A stretch of DNA of 64,000 bases, from contig MBPM02000150.1 of assembly GCA_001695595.3 (NCBI GenBank), positions 37,194 through 101,193 on the forward strand. The letters run 5' to 3'. This document shows, piece after piece, positions 32,762-43,759 of this stretch. The translations under genes were made by a program, and so were the position numbers. The DNA comes from Plasmopara viticola (Eukaryota; Oomycota; Peronosporomycetes; Peronosporales; Peronosporaceae). Under the pieces are notes generated by a model. It did not search any database, was not told the DNA's origin, and saw only the letters and a list, made by a program, of their open reading frames with translations. Position 1 is the stretch's first letter. Each line of letters begins with the position of its first letter.

Positions 32762-34430
32762 GATCACCCAAGAATGTGGCAAGCACCTTCCGGCACTCGT
32801 GCTCGGCTTTGAGCCCTAGGCTTTTTCAAACGAGACCAAAAATGGCCGCTGTTAAGTCGTAGGACAAGAGACAATCGAAACCAACTGTGGAAAATAGACA
32901 CAAGCAGTTGGGGTGCCACGGCGGAGACGACAGAGTGATCTGCTATCAGCAAAACGTCAAAGACGAACGCTTTTTCGCCCCACAGCTGAGAGGCACTGGT
33001 GTATCTTCCTTCTCTTCGCATTCTTGCATTGTAAAATAGTTATGTCCATTCTAGCCGCGTCTGGCACAGCGTTGGAGAGCAAATTATTCACATTCTAGCA
33101 ACAGCATTTAATTTGGTGAGACGATTAGCTGTGAATGCACCAGCACCTGGACGTCATGACGTCGCCGAATCAGCTTGCTATTTGCTTTTACTTTGTTCAT
33201 TATGGAAGCGCATCGCCTTTTAAAATATGTTGACGGCAGCTTCGTTGAAATCTGGAAAGTTAAGTTGCAAACTGTCACTCCCTAACAAGCTCCGTAACTG
33301 AATTCGACAATGGCGCTGAACAACACTTGACCGCATCCCTGTCGTGGACTTTTTTCGATCCACTCGACCGAGTGAGCGACAATACGCACCGACTTCAAGG
33401 CAAACGCGACACCGAAGAAGGATCACTCACACGATTAGTTGAGAGAATTTGAAAGTCAAGTTGCAAATTATCAATTTATGACAATCTACGAAACTGAAAA
33501 GGACAATGGTGCTGATTATCATCTCACCGTCGTAGACTTTTCTTGATTCACTGAACGGCGCGAACGACAACTCGAACTACAAAGTAAACGTGACACCGAG
33601 AAGGGATCGCCCACACAATCTATTCGGATGTGCACTAGTCCTGTTGGGCTGGCTTACCCCCGATAATAAGAATTTTATCGCTCAATCTCTTAATCCTTAA
33701 GCGGAAGGTTCCTTGATCAGAACAAGGTGCGTACTGGATACGTGGAGGCTGTAGCTACAATATGCAACCTTGTAAATCGCTGCTTTGGCTACGGTGAGGA
33801 CCCATACGATATACTGTCTCTTCTATGCGAAGAAAGATGTAACGGTCGTGTTCCAAAACGATCAATTCAGGCTGCTGCGACGTGAACTTTATGATGTTCT
33901 CTCGTCCAATAAATGGATGGAATGCAAGACTTTGTGGTCGCATAAAATTGGCTCCAAGTGGAATGTCTGCAGTTATTAAGGTGGCAAACTGAAGTCGACA
34001 TGGAATAGCCACTCCGCTTTAATATTGAAACTAGACGACCGACCAAGAATATTTAGCAACTATCAATCTGGAATTTTTAGCCTATTTGCCCTCGGTGGGT
34101 GCCATTTTGGCGAATATTGTGGCAAGCTTTCTATCGCGGTAGAAATGCACTCGTGGTCAGTGGCTAATAGCAGAGTGAATCAAGCACTTTGATATAAGCT
34201 GAATACTGACAAAGAGAAGATTCTCGATATTCGACATAATGGAAGAAGCACTAAATGTCTTCGGGCGAGACGCGTCGTTAAAAAAAGTGTTTGGCTGACA
34301 GAGTACAGTAATCGAACTGTAAAACTCCAATTGATATCATCCACAAGAAATACGAATCAGCGAAGGTGTGGAATTTGATGTACGAGATAGTGGCTTTGAC
34401 CGCATATGTGAAGCATAGAGGTAAATGATG
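32762..34430 (+). pseudogene. Decayed copy B of the unknown gene family
   Basis: Homologous along its length to the gene at 44749-51837: CTTCTATGCGAAGAAA near 33815 matches the CEEI region, and the last part (GAATTTGATGTACGAGATAG near 34370) matches the C-terminus. Frameshifts and stops occur throughout; the longest open pieces are about 85 codons. Its 5' part (32762-33100) matches the 5' parts of copies D and E rather than the coding exons 1 and 2 of the main gene. Confidence 0.7.
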
Positions 34431-34554
34431 TGAGCTTTCAGCTAATCATGAACATTTCACAAATATTAGATTGTGGATCAGGTCTTGGCAGTGATCGCTT
34501 AACGTTTCAGACCCGTAGCTTGCTTTTTTTGAAGTAAACTTTTAAAGCTGGGCC

Positions 34555-34690
34555 TCGAACTCTTGCATTCCATACGTTGTGTTGGACGAGAGAAGATCCA
34601 GAAGCAAACACATTTTGTACGGCGAGGCGCTTACATGATGAACAAAGTGGAAAAGAATAGCGAGCTGCTTTGACGACAACATTATGTCCG
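34555..34690 (-). pseudogene. Internally deleted fragment G of the gene family
   Basis: On the minus strand this joins the region around MTSSKQLAILFRF-like codons directly to the MQDF-like region, so about 600 bp of gene is missing. It abuts copy C head to head. Confidence 0.6.
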
Positions 34691-34698
34691 AATAACGG

Positions 34699-36010
34699 CG
34701 CAAGCAATAAAGCTGCCACGGTTGGTTGGGAAGACAGATTGATCTTTGATATCAGCGAGACTGTCCAGACAAACAACGAGTTTTTTGTTAGACCCACAGC
34801 CAAAAGATTGTATAGTATCTTATTGCTCATCGCGATGCATGCACTGTGAAAGCAATTCGTCCATTCTAGCCACGTATGGTTCAGCGTTGGAGTTCGAATT
34901 ATCGACATTTTAGCAACATGACTCTAATAGGTGATTTGGCGGGACAGTGAGCTGTGGGAATGCTGACATCCGGACATAATGACGTCGTCAAAGAGGCTCG
35001 CTGATCCCTTTCACTTTGTTCACGACCGTGCAAAGTGTGTTCGCGTTTCGCTCGTGGAAATTTTGAAAGTAAAGTTGCAAATCATCGATCCATGACAAGC
35101 TACAAAACGGAAAAGGTCACTGGTACTGAACATCATTTCACTGTCGTAGATTTTTCTTGATCCACTGAACGGCGCGAACGACAACTCGAACTACAAAGCA
35201 AACGTGACACCGGGAAGGGACCGCTCACAACCTTTTTTGAGACTTGAACCAGTCTGGTGGGGTGGCTTTCTGTTGACAATGGTAATTTTAAGATCAATCT
35301 CTCAATCTATTGGTCCTATAGCGAAGAGCTCCTTGATCAGAACAAGGTACGTACTGGATACTTGCTATGATATGCAACCTTGTTAATTTCTGCTTGGGTT
35401 CCGATAAGGATTTTATTTTAATTGCTGCCTTTTCTAGTTTGTATTTCAAAACGACCATTTCAAGCTGCTGCGACGTGAGCTTTTGGAACTAATTTCGTCC
35501 AATACGATGGTTGGATTGCAAGACTTTGTGGTACGAATTCGAGCGCAATGTTTATTGCAGCGGATATATCTGACACCAGATCACGTTTTTCGGACACGGC
35601 AACTAGGAACTCAAACTTCCGCATTGTATGGATTATGGGCATTTAATGGACGCAAATCTCTCATTACACCAGCTTAAGGTTCAGCAGCGAGTGAGCTTTC
35701 GCTAAAAAGTGTTTTAACGTTCATGAGTAAGCTCGCTCGAATCAATATTTGCTCATAAGATGATCTGTCGCTTAAAATTTGCTCCGAGTGGAACGTCTGC
35801 AGTATCCAAGATGATAAGCTGAAGTCGACAGGGGGTAGCCACTCCGCTTTGATATTGAAACTACAAGACCAACAAAGAATATTTAGCAACTTTCCGTCTG
35901 GTATCTCTAGCTAAATCGCACTCGGTGGGCACCATTTTGGCGGCTATTGTGGCAAATTAATCTCGCCCACCACTATTGCTGTAGAAATGATCTCGTGGTC
36001 AGTGCTTGTC
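34699..36010 (+). pseudogene. Decayed copy C of the unknown gene family
   Basis: Recognisable segments in order: AAAGCTGCCACGGTTGG start, a GACAGTGAGCTGTGGGAATG block matching the DRKLWEC codons, the TTTCACTGTCGTAGATTTTT block, and the tract near 35480-35640 matching the gene's later half (YLTPxHV, WAFNGRKSLITP). Multiple stops. The block ends at the TCGTGGTCAGTG segment. Confidence 0.7.
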
Positions 36011-36879
36011 TCAACAGCCTCGCTAATACCTGATTAAATGATTTCCTCCGCTGTAGCAGCTTAATTATTCTGCAGAGCCAATCTTGCATGTCGCTTATCC
36101 TACGCACTGATGGTCGCATCATACAGTGCAAGATGCAATTGCGAGCAACGCAATTAATTGATCTTTGTTTTCACGCGAGAACCGCCAGTCTTTTGCATAT
36201 GCAAAGAAGAGCGGCGTAAGCATGAGCAGGATGCCACGAAGAAGTATTTGCTTGCACAAATGCAGCACAGAGGTTTGGTTGACATTGGTAGGTTACCGCT
36301 CATTGTCTTCCGTGACTCATTAGCGGCCAATTTAAAGCCGAGCTATAAGTTCCGGAAGGCGCATATATGTTCAAATTAATAGATTGAGTATCGTCCCTGT
36401 GATTTAAAAGGGTATAAGAAAAAGTCGTATTTAGATTCATATAAAGTAGCATTTTGTAAATCGTCATCATTTAATATAAATTCACACTTGATTCAAAGCT
36501 GCTACTTCAAAGCGTAAGTTGGAAGTGTCTTCATTAAGCGACAAATTTTAGTCGGTTTGCATTATTTCTACGACCTCTCGTACGTGATCTCATCAATGTA
36601 CAAAAAAAAAATAATAGCCTATGTAAGCTTTTTACCCGTGCAACCTAAGCTGCAGCTGTTTTGAAATATATGTTTTTACGCACCTTTAAGCGACTTGCAC
36701 CTTACTCGATATCAATTATTCATTTGCTTTCGAACCATCAACTTCTGCTGCTTTAATCTGCTAGCAGCTTTGAAAAATTGTCTTACAATCACAATACATG
36801 TTTATAGTTATCCCACAATAATGTAGAGCCTTTTGGTGACTAGTCATTGAACAAAGTTTTAAGCTTAGAAAAACTGACA
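36011..36879. other. No recognised gene
   Basis: AT-rich sequence with only short unrelated reading frames; I see no domain, RNA or clear repeat here. Confidence 0.5.
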
Positions 36880-38339
36880 ACGACTACAGTTCTACCGCAA
36901 CGGTGGATAGCGGAACCAATTTGCCACATAAGTCGGGGAAATAGTGCCCACCGAGCGCAATTAGGTTAAAGATACCAGCTAAATATCCTTTTTCGGTCGT
37001 CCAGTTTCAACATTAAATCGGACTGGTTACCACCTGTCGACTTCAGCTTATCACAGTGAATTCTCCAGACTTTCCACTCGGAATTAATTTGAAGCGACAG
37101 GTCATCTACTAAGCAAACATTGACTTGAGCGAACTCAGTCATGACCGTTGTAAGACTTCATAACGAGACATCACTCGCTGCTGAACCTCCAACTGGTGTT
37201 ATGAGAGATTTGCGTCCATTAAATGCCCATAATCCATCCAATGCGAAAATTTGAGCTCCTATTAGCCGTGTCCGAGAAACGTGTTCTGGCGTTAGATATA
37301 TCTGCTGCAAAAAACATTGCGCTCGAAGTTGTGCCACAAAGTCTTGCAATCCAAACATTGTATTAGACGAGAGTACATCCAAAAGCTCACGTCGCAGCAA
37401 GAGGCAGCAATAAAAATGGGTCCTAACATAGCCCAAGTAGAGATTAACAAGGTTGCAGATCATAGCAAGAATCCAGTACGCACCTTGTTCTGATCAAGGA
37501 GCTCTACGCTAAAGGATCAAAAGATTGAGGGATAGATCTTGAAATTGCCATTGTCAACAATAAGCCACTCCACCAGACTGGTGCACGTCTTAATAAATTT
37601 GTGAGTGGTCCCTTCTCGGCGTCACGTTTGCTTTGTAGTTCAACTTGTTGTTCGCGCCGTCCAGTGAGTCAAGAAAAGTCTACGGCAGTGATGTGGTGAA
37701 ATGATGCTCAGCAGAATTGTCCTTTTCACTTTCGAAGCTTGTCAAGAATCATTTGCAACTTTACTTCCAAAATTTTCACGAGGGTACCGCAAACACACTT
37801 TGCAAGGTGTTCACATGGTGATCAAATTGAAAGAGATCATCGAGCCTCTTTGACGACGTCATTATGTCTGGATGCCAGCATTCCCACAGCTCACTGTCCC
37901 GCCAAATCACCATTTGGAGTCATGTTGCTAAAATGTTGATAATTTAAACTCCAGCGCTGTACCATACGTGGCTAGAATGAACGTATTGCTTTCACAGTAC
38001 ATGCATCGCGATGAGCAATAAGATATTACACAATCTTTTGGCTCTAGGGCTTAAAAGAACCCAGTTGTTTGTCTGGATGGTCTCGCTGATATCGAAGATC
38101 AATCTGTCTTCCCAACCAACCGTGGCAGCTTTATTGCTTCCGCTATTTTTTCAAAATCGATTTCGCATGTCTCCTTGCTTACGCACTGATAGCTGTCATT
38201 CTTGGTCTCATTTGATGGAACTCAGGACGCAAAGCCGAGCATGAGTGCTAGAAGGGCGATCGGGTAATATTCTTTGAATGTTTTTGTATATACCCCTTAC
38301 AAACCAATCAGAAAGAGACGAACCACTTATATTCTAATT
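36880..38339 (-). pseudogene. Decayed copy D of the unknown gene family
   Basis: Minus-strand homologue of the gene with stops; the longest piece (37158-37463) spans the NLVNLYLGY to RKSLITP part. Its 5' flank continues past 38260, is interrupted by Copia-2, and resumes at 42809-43460. Copy E at 56475-57850 has the same flank uninterrupted. Confidence 0.7.
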
Positions 38340-38344
38340 ACTAG
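38340..38344. repeat. Copia-2 target-site duplication (left)
   Basis: ACTAG, repeated at 42804-42808. Confidence 0.9.
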
Positions 38345-38490
38345 TGTTAAGAAGAAAGTAAAAACCGAAGTGAATATATTTATCCTGACCAATGAATGGC
38401 TACCATATGTAATTACTAATTGTGACGTACTTGTAATTACTGTAAAGCCATCCACCTGTTCAACATGCATTCAGCGGTGTAATGTTAACA
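38345..38490 (-). repeat. Copia-2 3' LTR
   Basis: 146 bp, identical to 42658-42803. Contains an AT-rich GATAAATATATTC stretch and an ATTGG box that could serve as promoter elements on the minus strand. Confidence 0.93.
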
Positions 38491-38503
38491 CTCCCACTCA
38501 CCG
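38491..38503 (-). other. Copia-2 polypurine tract
   Basis: Minus strand GTGAGTGGGAG directly before the 3' LTR TGTTAA; it fits between the pol stop codon and the LTR. Confidence 0.7.
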
Positions 38504-41500
38504 CTAATGCTGTGTGTCCTTTGTTGCTGACTTGGTCTTGATTCCGGAGGCTTCGCGCAGATACTTCAGCATCTTGGTTCCAAGCGCCTTGGTTAGCATA
38601 TCTGCAAGCTGACTCTTCGTATCAATGTAGCCAATCTTGAGTAATCCATGCTGAACGTTCTCCCGAATAAAGTGATGTCTGATGTCCACGTGCTTTGTAC
38701 GTGCGTGGTAGCCCGCGTTGTTTGCCAAAGCTATCGCACCTTGATTGTCTTCCCATATTTGCGTGCCTCCCACTTGTTCTTGACCCATGTCCTTGAGCAT
38801 TGCGCGCGCCCAAAGTACTTCTTGTGTGCACAAGCTGAGCGCCATATACTCTGCTTCTGCGGAACTTAGTGCAACTGTTCTCTGATACTTGGACTTGAAT
38901 ACAACCGGAGCTTTACCAATGTTGATCAACACACCTGAGACAGACCGTCTGTCATCGGTGTTGCTACCCCAGTCAGCATCCGAAAAAGCTTCAACAATCA
39001 CCTTTCCCGTCCCTCTTTGATAAACGATCCCATGATGACGTGTCGAATTTAAGTAGCGCAATACACGAATTGCGGCGTTCCAATGTGGTAACCCCGGTTT
39101 TTCGAGAAATCGAGACAGTTGTGTCACGATGTATGCGACGTCCGGCCGAGTGCAAGTTGTAACATATAGCAGACATCCAATTAGTGAGCGGTATGGTCTT
39201 GACCGCATCTCTGAACGCTCAGCTTCTGTACTTGGTGACTGTGATGTTGACAGCTTGAGACCGGACGTACACGGATTGTCGACGTTCTTGGCGTTTTTCT
39301 GCCCAAATCGCTCAGCCACGTCGCTAATGTAGCGTGTTTGCTTGATCATTAGTGTGGAAGCTGTCATGTCGTGGTCGATCTCCATGCCCAAGATGAACTT
39401 CGCCATACCGAGATCCTTCATCTTGAAAACACTTTTAAGCATCCCCTTGACCTCTAGAATCTCGTCGCTCGTCTTGGCTGCAATGATCATATCATCGACA
39501 TAAAGACATACGTACACAAAACCTTCTTCCACTTTCTTCACGTAGACGCATTGATCCGCTCCACAACTTTTAAAATCGTTCTTCTTGAAGACGTGGTCGA
39601 TTGTCTTGTTCCAAGCGCTTGCAGCTTGCTTGAGACCATATATAGCTTTGTTCAGCTGACACGCAAATCCTTGAGCTCCCTTTACACCAATTGGAACTTC
39701 CATGTGAACACGATCCGACAGTACACTGTTGAGAAAGGCGGTGTCGACGTCCAGCTGTTCCATTTTGTAGCTTAATACCGCACACACTGCGAGTACAACT
39801 CGAATTGAGTTCATGTTGGCCACTGGAGAGTAAGTCTCGAAGAAATCCACGCCGTATTTCTGCTTGAAACCTTTAGCCACCAATCGTGCTTTGTAGCGCA
39901 CAACACATCCATTCTGGTCACGCTTCTTAGCAAAGACCCAGCGGCATCCAATCGTACGTCCAATTGATTCTCGTGGAACGAGTGTCCATGTTTTGTTTTT
40001 GTGATGCGACTGCAATTCGGCGTCCATCGCTTGTCGCCACTGTTCTGCCTCATCACTAGACATTGCCTGCGCATACGTGGTAGGCAAGTCTGATTCTTCA
40101 CCAACACTCACAGCGTAAGCGAGAATAGCTTCAGCTATCAGGCCGTCTTCATCAATCCTTGCACGCTTTGAAGATGGTGGTCCTTCGCTTCCTCCCAGAC
40201 TTTCATCGGCATCTGATCCGTTTTCCAGCAATAACATTGGTTCATTTGTACGCCTTGAACGTTCCACTTGCGGTCGAAATACCAATCGATCTTCCTGTGC
40301 ATCCAGTGTAGGAGGTCTGTACTCTGTCAGCTCAGAGTGTACTGAGGTCGGTAATCGAAGCATCTCGATCCTTGACTCATTTGTGTCGGACTCCTCTTCA
40401 TTCATTGGAGCATCTGGAATTTCATCTTCTCCTTCACCCTCCATAAGTTCATCTTGATCTTGTTGGTGTTCCGTCGGCCCGGACACAGCACTTTCATCGT
40501 TGTCTTTGGTAACGTGTATCACTTTTATTTGTTTGGGCGTGTGTGTCTCATAAATGCCGCCCACTTCACGCTCGTCCAGCTTCACCGACCGTGATACTGA
40601 TATCTTGTCTTTCTCCAAATCGTAAACTCGGTATCCCTTGGTGTCTTCGGCATAACCAAGGAACATGCACTTGAAACTTTTGGCTTCGAGCTTCGTCCTC
40701 TTCACTTGATCAACGTGAGCATATCCATGAGACCCAAACACCCTAAGATGATCCATCCGTGGCTTCATCTTAAATCCCAGTTCATATGGGGTGTTATTTG
40801 GGTGCACTGTATTAGGAGAGCGGTTGATCAGGTACACCGCAGTGCTTACTGCCTCTGCCCACCAACATATCGGAACACACTTGTAGTGTAGCATGCTCCG
40901 TGCCTTTTCCATTATCGTGCGGTTCATTCGTTCTGCAATACCATTTTGTTGGGGACTGTATGGTACTGTACGCTGATGTATGATACCGTTCCGCTGACAT
41001 AAATTCGTAACTGTCTTGTTGACAAACTCCGTTCCGTTGTCCGAACGCAGGCACTTGATACGGGCTCCCCACTGATTCTCATGCAGTGCTTTGAACATCT
41101 TGATCTTGTCGGCAACTTCACTCTTCTTTGCCAGAAAGTAAGCCACCACATATCGTGAATAATCATCCACAAACGTCAAAATGTATTTAGCACCTCCTTT
41201 TGAAAGTGTCTTCATGGGTCCCATCACGTCTGTGTGAACTAACTCCAATACACGCGATGTCTTTGTCATGGAGCGTCCTGGAAAGGCTTCGATCGTCTGC
41301 TTGCCCTTCATGCATCCACCACACAGGGTCTTGATACCTTGTTTTAGCGCAGGAATACCTTCTGTGGATCGCATAGTTTTCACTAAAACGTCCTCACTTG
41401 GATGTCCCATGCGAGCGTGCCATAACTCCCACTGACTATCAACTCCCGAGTATTGCACCAATCGTGCCTCCTCTTGCTGACAATCCAGTGTGTAAGCTTT

Positions 41501-41917
41501 CCCATTTCTTGTCCCAGTTGCCAAAGCTTCGTTCTTGTCCCAAATGATGCACGAAGCACGCTGAAACTCCACACTTAGTCCACGTTCGGCAAGCTTTCCC
41601 ACCGACAGTAGACGTCTGTCAAGTCCAGGGATAAGCAGCACTTCCATCATCGATATGCGTCTTCCATCTAAGCCGATAAGCTTCACTGTTCCAGCTCCTT
41701 CGACGCGTAACTTTCTGCCATCTGCAATTGTTACCTTGATGTCGTCTTTAAGTTGCTTGAAGTCGATCAAGTCACTTCGGTGAGGGGTCATGTGTGAAGT
41801 CGCACCACTGTCGATCAGCCAGCTTACTGATTTCTCATCCCCCACAGCAAACACTGCATCATTACCGCTATAACGGTTTCTGGAACGGTTCTCAGCAGCT
41901 GGGCAGTCCCGCTTCAT
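38504..41917 (-). CDS. pol: Copia-2 Pol: protease, integrase, reverse transcriptase, RNase H
   Basis: 1137 residues from the first in-frame Met, but the true frame opens further upstream and includes the zinc knuckle. Aspartic protease DSG at 36-38; integrase zinc finger H167, H172, C199, C202; integrase catalytic D230, D293, E329; acidic linker about 470-600; reverse transcriptase with D723 and YVDD at 806-809; RNase H with D980, E1021, D1057; C-terminal ADMLTKAL. All catalytic residues are present and there is no internal stop. The Met at 41917 overlaps the Gag stop as ATGA; this is probably accidental since translation from there would drop the knuckle. Full length for a copia pol. Confidence 0.93.
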   Translation of the reverse strand: MKRDCPAAENRSRNRYSGNDAVFAVGDEKSVSWLIDSGATSHMTPHRSDLIDFKQLKDDIKVTIADGRKLRVEGAGTVKLIGLDGRRISMMEVLLIPGLDRRLLSVGKLAERGLSVEFQRASCIIWDKNEALATGTRNGKAYTLDCQQEEARLVQYSGVDSQWELWHARMGHPSEDVLVKTMRSTEGIPALKQGIKTLCGGCMKGKQTIEAFPGRSMTKTSRVLELVHTDVMGPMKTLSKGGAKYILTFVDDYSRYVVAYFLAKKSEVADKIKMFKALHENQWGARIKCLRSDNGTEFVNKTVTNLCQRNGIIHQRTVPYSPQQNGIAERMNRTIMEKARSMLHYKCVPICWWAEAVSTAVYLINRSPNTVHPNNTPYELGFKMKPRMDHLRVFGSHGYAHVDQVKRTKLEAKSFKCMFLGYAEDTKGYRVYDLEKDKISVSRSVKLDEREVGGIYETHTPKQIKVIHVTKDNDESAVSGPTEHQQDQDELMEGEGEDEIPDAPMNEEESDTNESRIEMLRLPTSVHSELTEYRPPTLDAQEDRLVFRPQVERSRRTNEPMLLLENGSDADESLGGSEGPPSSKRARIDEDGLIAEAILAYAVSVGEESDLPTTYAQAMSSDEAEQWRQAMDAELQSHHKNKTWTLVPRESIGRTIGCRWVFAKKRDQNGCVVRYKARLVAKGFKQKYGVDFFETYSPVANMNSIRVVLAVCAVLSYKMEQLDVDTAFLNSVLSDRVHMEVPIGVKGAQGFACQLNKAIYGLKQAASAWNKTIDHVFKKNDFKSCGADQCVYVKKVEEGFVYVCLYVDDMIIAAKTSDEILEVKGMLKSVFKMKDLGMAKFILGMEIDHDMTASTLMIKQTRYISDVAERFGQKNAKNVDNPCTSGLKLSTSQSPSTEAERSEMRSRPYRSLIGCLLYVTTCTRPDVAYIVTQLSRFLEKPGLPHWNAAIRVLRYLNSTRHHGIVYQRGTGKVIVEAFSDADWGSNTDDRRSVSGVLINIGKAPVVFKSKYQRTVALSSAEAEYMALSLCTQEVLWARAMLKDMGQEQVGGTQIWEDNQGAIALANNAGYHARTKHVDIRHHFIRENVQHGLLKIGYIDTKSQLADMLTKALGTKMLKYLREASGIKTKSATKDTQH

Positions 41918-42609
41918 ATGACCAGTCTGATTACAATTGAAGCATTTTCCCCGAAAACCGCCGCCCTTGCGTGGCGCGTAATCTTGCGGCCACTTCCTCG
42001 TCTGCCCTTGATCCGTCCATCATTGTATGTGGCTCGAAACGCTTTCTCACTTGCTTCCTTCTTCTGTAGTCTGTCTGACTCCTTCAACAGCTTCTCCTTG
42101 ACTTCGATCAGAGTGATGTCCTTGGCGTTCTCCACGATAGAAGATATTATTTCATATTCCGCCGGCAAGCTGCTCAGAAGCACCACTAGCTGTCTTGATT
42201 CATCCACCGGCTCTCCCGTCATCTGGAGTCCCACGACCAGCTCATCGAACGCGTCCAGATGTTCCACCATGCGAGTGCCACTCTCCATCTTAAACTCATG
42301 AAGGCGCCGTGTCATCGTGACACGGTTGTGTAAAGTGGAACGATGGTAGAAATCGCGAAGCGTTCCCCATGCCTCCAAGGCACGAGTAGCAGACCGTATC
42401 TTGGTCTGGTGTTGAATCTCGACGCCCTGGGCAATTATACCCAATGCCTTGGCGTCATTCACGAGCCACGTCTCCGTTATTTCGCTCTCGCCCTTCGCGC
42501 CCATAATGTGTCCCAGCAGCCCTTTTCTTGCGAGGGCCATTCTCATGTTGAACTCCCAATGGTAGTAGTTACCATCTCCTAGGAGGACTTCGGTGCGCTT
42601 GGTAGTCAT
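41914..42609 (-). CDS. gag: Copia-2 Gag (truncated by frame change)
   Basis: 231 codons from the ATG 38 bases inside the primer-binding site. The N-terminus GDGNYYHWEFNMRMALARK is the typical copia Gag opening, followed by the helical Gag core (LHNRVTMTRRLHEF, LLSSLPAEYE) to about residue 185 and a basic Gly/Arg-rich stretch. The frame then runs into a TGA at 41914-41916. The CCHC zinc knuckle that should end Gag (CFNCNQTGHMKRDC, about 41902-41944) lies in the pol frame, one base back. In Copia-1 the same parts are one continuous frame, so a one-base deletion near 41950-42000 is the simplest explanation. No classic slippery heptamer was seen in frame. Confidence 0.88.
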   Translation of the reverse strand: MTTKRTEVLLGDGNYYHWEFNMRMALARKGLLGHIMGAKGESEITETWLVNDAKALGIIAQGVEIQHQTKIRSATRALEAWGTLRDFYHRSTLHNRVTMTRRLHEFKMESGTRMVEHLDAFDELVVGLQMTGEPVDESRQLVVLLSSLPAEYEIISSIVENAKDITLIEVKEKLLKESDRLQKKEASEKAFRATYNDGRIKGRRGSGRKITRHARAAVFGENASIVIRLVI

Positions 42610-42646
42610 GGCGGTGACGGTGTGGTGATGCGAGGCTGTTGTTTGC

Positions 42647-42657
42647 GGCTGTTAACC
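42647..42657 (-). other. Copia-2 primer-binding site, tRNA-Asn anticodon loop type
   Basis: Immediately inside the 5' LTR the minus strand reads GGTTAACAGCC. Its complement GGCTGTTAACC is the usual anticodon stem-loop of eukaryotic tRNA-Asn (anticodon GTT). This suggests priming from an internally cleaved tRNA, as known for Drosophila copia with initiator tRNA. Confidence 0.65.
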
Positions 42658-42803
42658 TGTTAAGAAGAAAGTAAAAACCGAAGTGAATATATTTATCCTG
42701 ACCAATGAATGGCTACCATATGTAATTACTAATTGTGACGTACTTGTAATTACTGTAAAGCCATCCACCTGTTCAACATGCATTCAGCGGTGTAATGTTA
42801 ACA
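42658..42803 (-). repeat. Copia-2 5' LTR
   Basis: 146 bp; the first base on the minus strand is 42803. TG...CA termini with a 6-bp terminal inverted repeat. Confidence 0.93.
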
Positions 42804-42808
42804 ACTAG
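42804..42808. repeat. Copia-2 target-site duplication (right)
   Basis: ACTAG, matching 38340-38344. Confidence 0.9.
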
Positions 42809-43460
42809 TAGTGTTTTCCAAATGGCGTATCAAATGCTCGATATTCATATTCAAGATAATCTCGTGTGTTATTTGAAGTTTGGTATTCAGGTGAAACTCA
42901 CACTCGACTAAATCCTGCTGCTCTGTCTTAAGCTGGCTGAGGCGTGTACTTTCTTCTTACGACTCGCGTGCTGTGCACGTGGCCAAGCTGCAAAATTTAC
43001 GTACTGAACTGAAAAAAATCATTCTATATTATAGCCTCGCGCGCTTCGGGCAGGTGCTCTCGGGCATCTGCAGGTCTCTAACGAGTCTCACCCTCGACGC
43101 GACGGTCTCCAGCACCGGGCGCCACCTGGGCTCTTACCAAGTCAGAGATAAACAAACTAATGGAAGACCCTCAAGACCTCGGTGCTGGCTGCACTGCCCG
43201 CCGAACGAGACTCGACGTATGCGGACACCACTCTATGCCGTGGACTAGCCAGACTGAGCCTAGCACGTGCATAACTTGGCAACGCGATAACGTAATACAT
43301 TACATTACATTACTTTACGTAACGCTAATATCAATTAATTTGATTCTCTACATACGTGATACCTTATCAGTATACTTGGAGATGAAAAAAATACTAATAT
43401 TGTGCGTGTGTGCCTATAGAAGCAGGTTCAGTTCAAGCTGCACTAGTGTAGCATAAGCGA
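42809..43460 (-). pseudogene. 5' flank of copy D, right of Copia-2, carrying a SINE-like insertion
   Basis: Aligns with 57490-57850 (for example GTATCAAATGCTCGA against GTATCAAATTCTCGA, CCTTATCAGTATAC in both). The only large differences are Copia-2 and the SINE-like insertion, which are absent from the other copy. Confidence 0.75.
43036..43314 (+). mobile_element. SINE-like retroposon, second copy
   Basis: Matches the reverse complement of 32286-32587 over about 250 bp, including the ACATTACATTACATTAC tail. It lacks the 5' hairpin end of the other copy (5' truncation) but has 26 bp after GCAGGTCT that the other copy lacks. The uninterrupted homologue at about 57697 (CTATATGCACGTAACG) confirms it as an insertion. 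No clear target duplication found. Confidence 0.75.
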
Positions 43461-43759
43461 ACTCTATGTTTTTTTCACTCGCCTACCGTTTTTACAAAGA
43501 TCTTCATTTTGTTTCTAAACAATCTAGTGAGAAAATACCTGGTGAACACAATTATGTCGTTGTTCTGGACGCTACAAAATAGAATATGAAATTAGCATGC
43601 TTGGATCACGCTCCATTTTTGTATAAATATCAAGCTTCAAATCTATAAGGAGCTTTTGTTTAGCATATGTGACAAAATATTCGACAATCCCAGTACACAG
43701 TCCACAATATTTCTGAGCCTTGTAATGACATGTCGCTAAATGCTTGGAATCCCGGGTTC
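43461..43759. other. No recognised gene
   Basis: AT-rich spacer between copy D's flank and fragment F; nothing identified. Confidence 0.4.

Larger units (their letters stand above)
38345..42803 (-). mobile_element. Copia-2, complete Ty1/copia retrotransposon
   Basis: 4459 bp, read right to left: LTR, primer-binding site, gag, pol with protease-integrase-RT-RNase H order (the copia order), polypurine tract, LTR. The two 146-bp LTRs are identical as far as I can read them and end TGTTAA...TTAACA. A 5-bp duplication ACTAG flanks the element (38340-38344, 42804-42808). Identical LTRs mean a recent insertion. Gag and pol are in different frames, so this copy probably needs a partner or is newly broken. 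Confidence 0.95.

Noticed and set aside
41914..41917. ATGA stop-start overlap of Copia-2 gag and pol as a reinitiation signal
   Set aside because: Starting at this ATG would split the CCHC zinc knuckle, so the overlap is most likely accidental.
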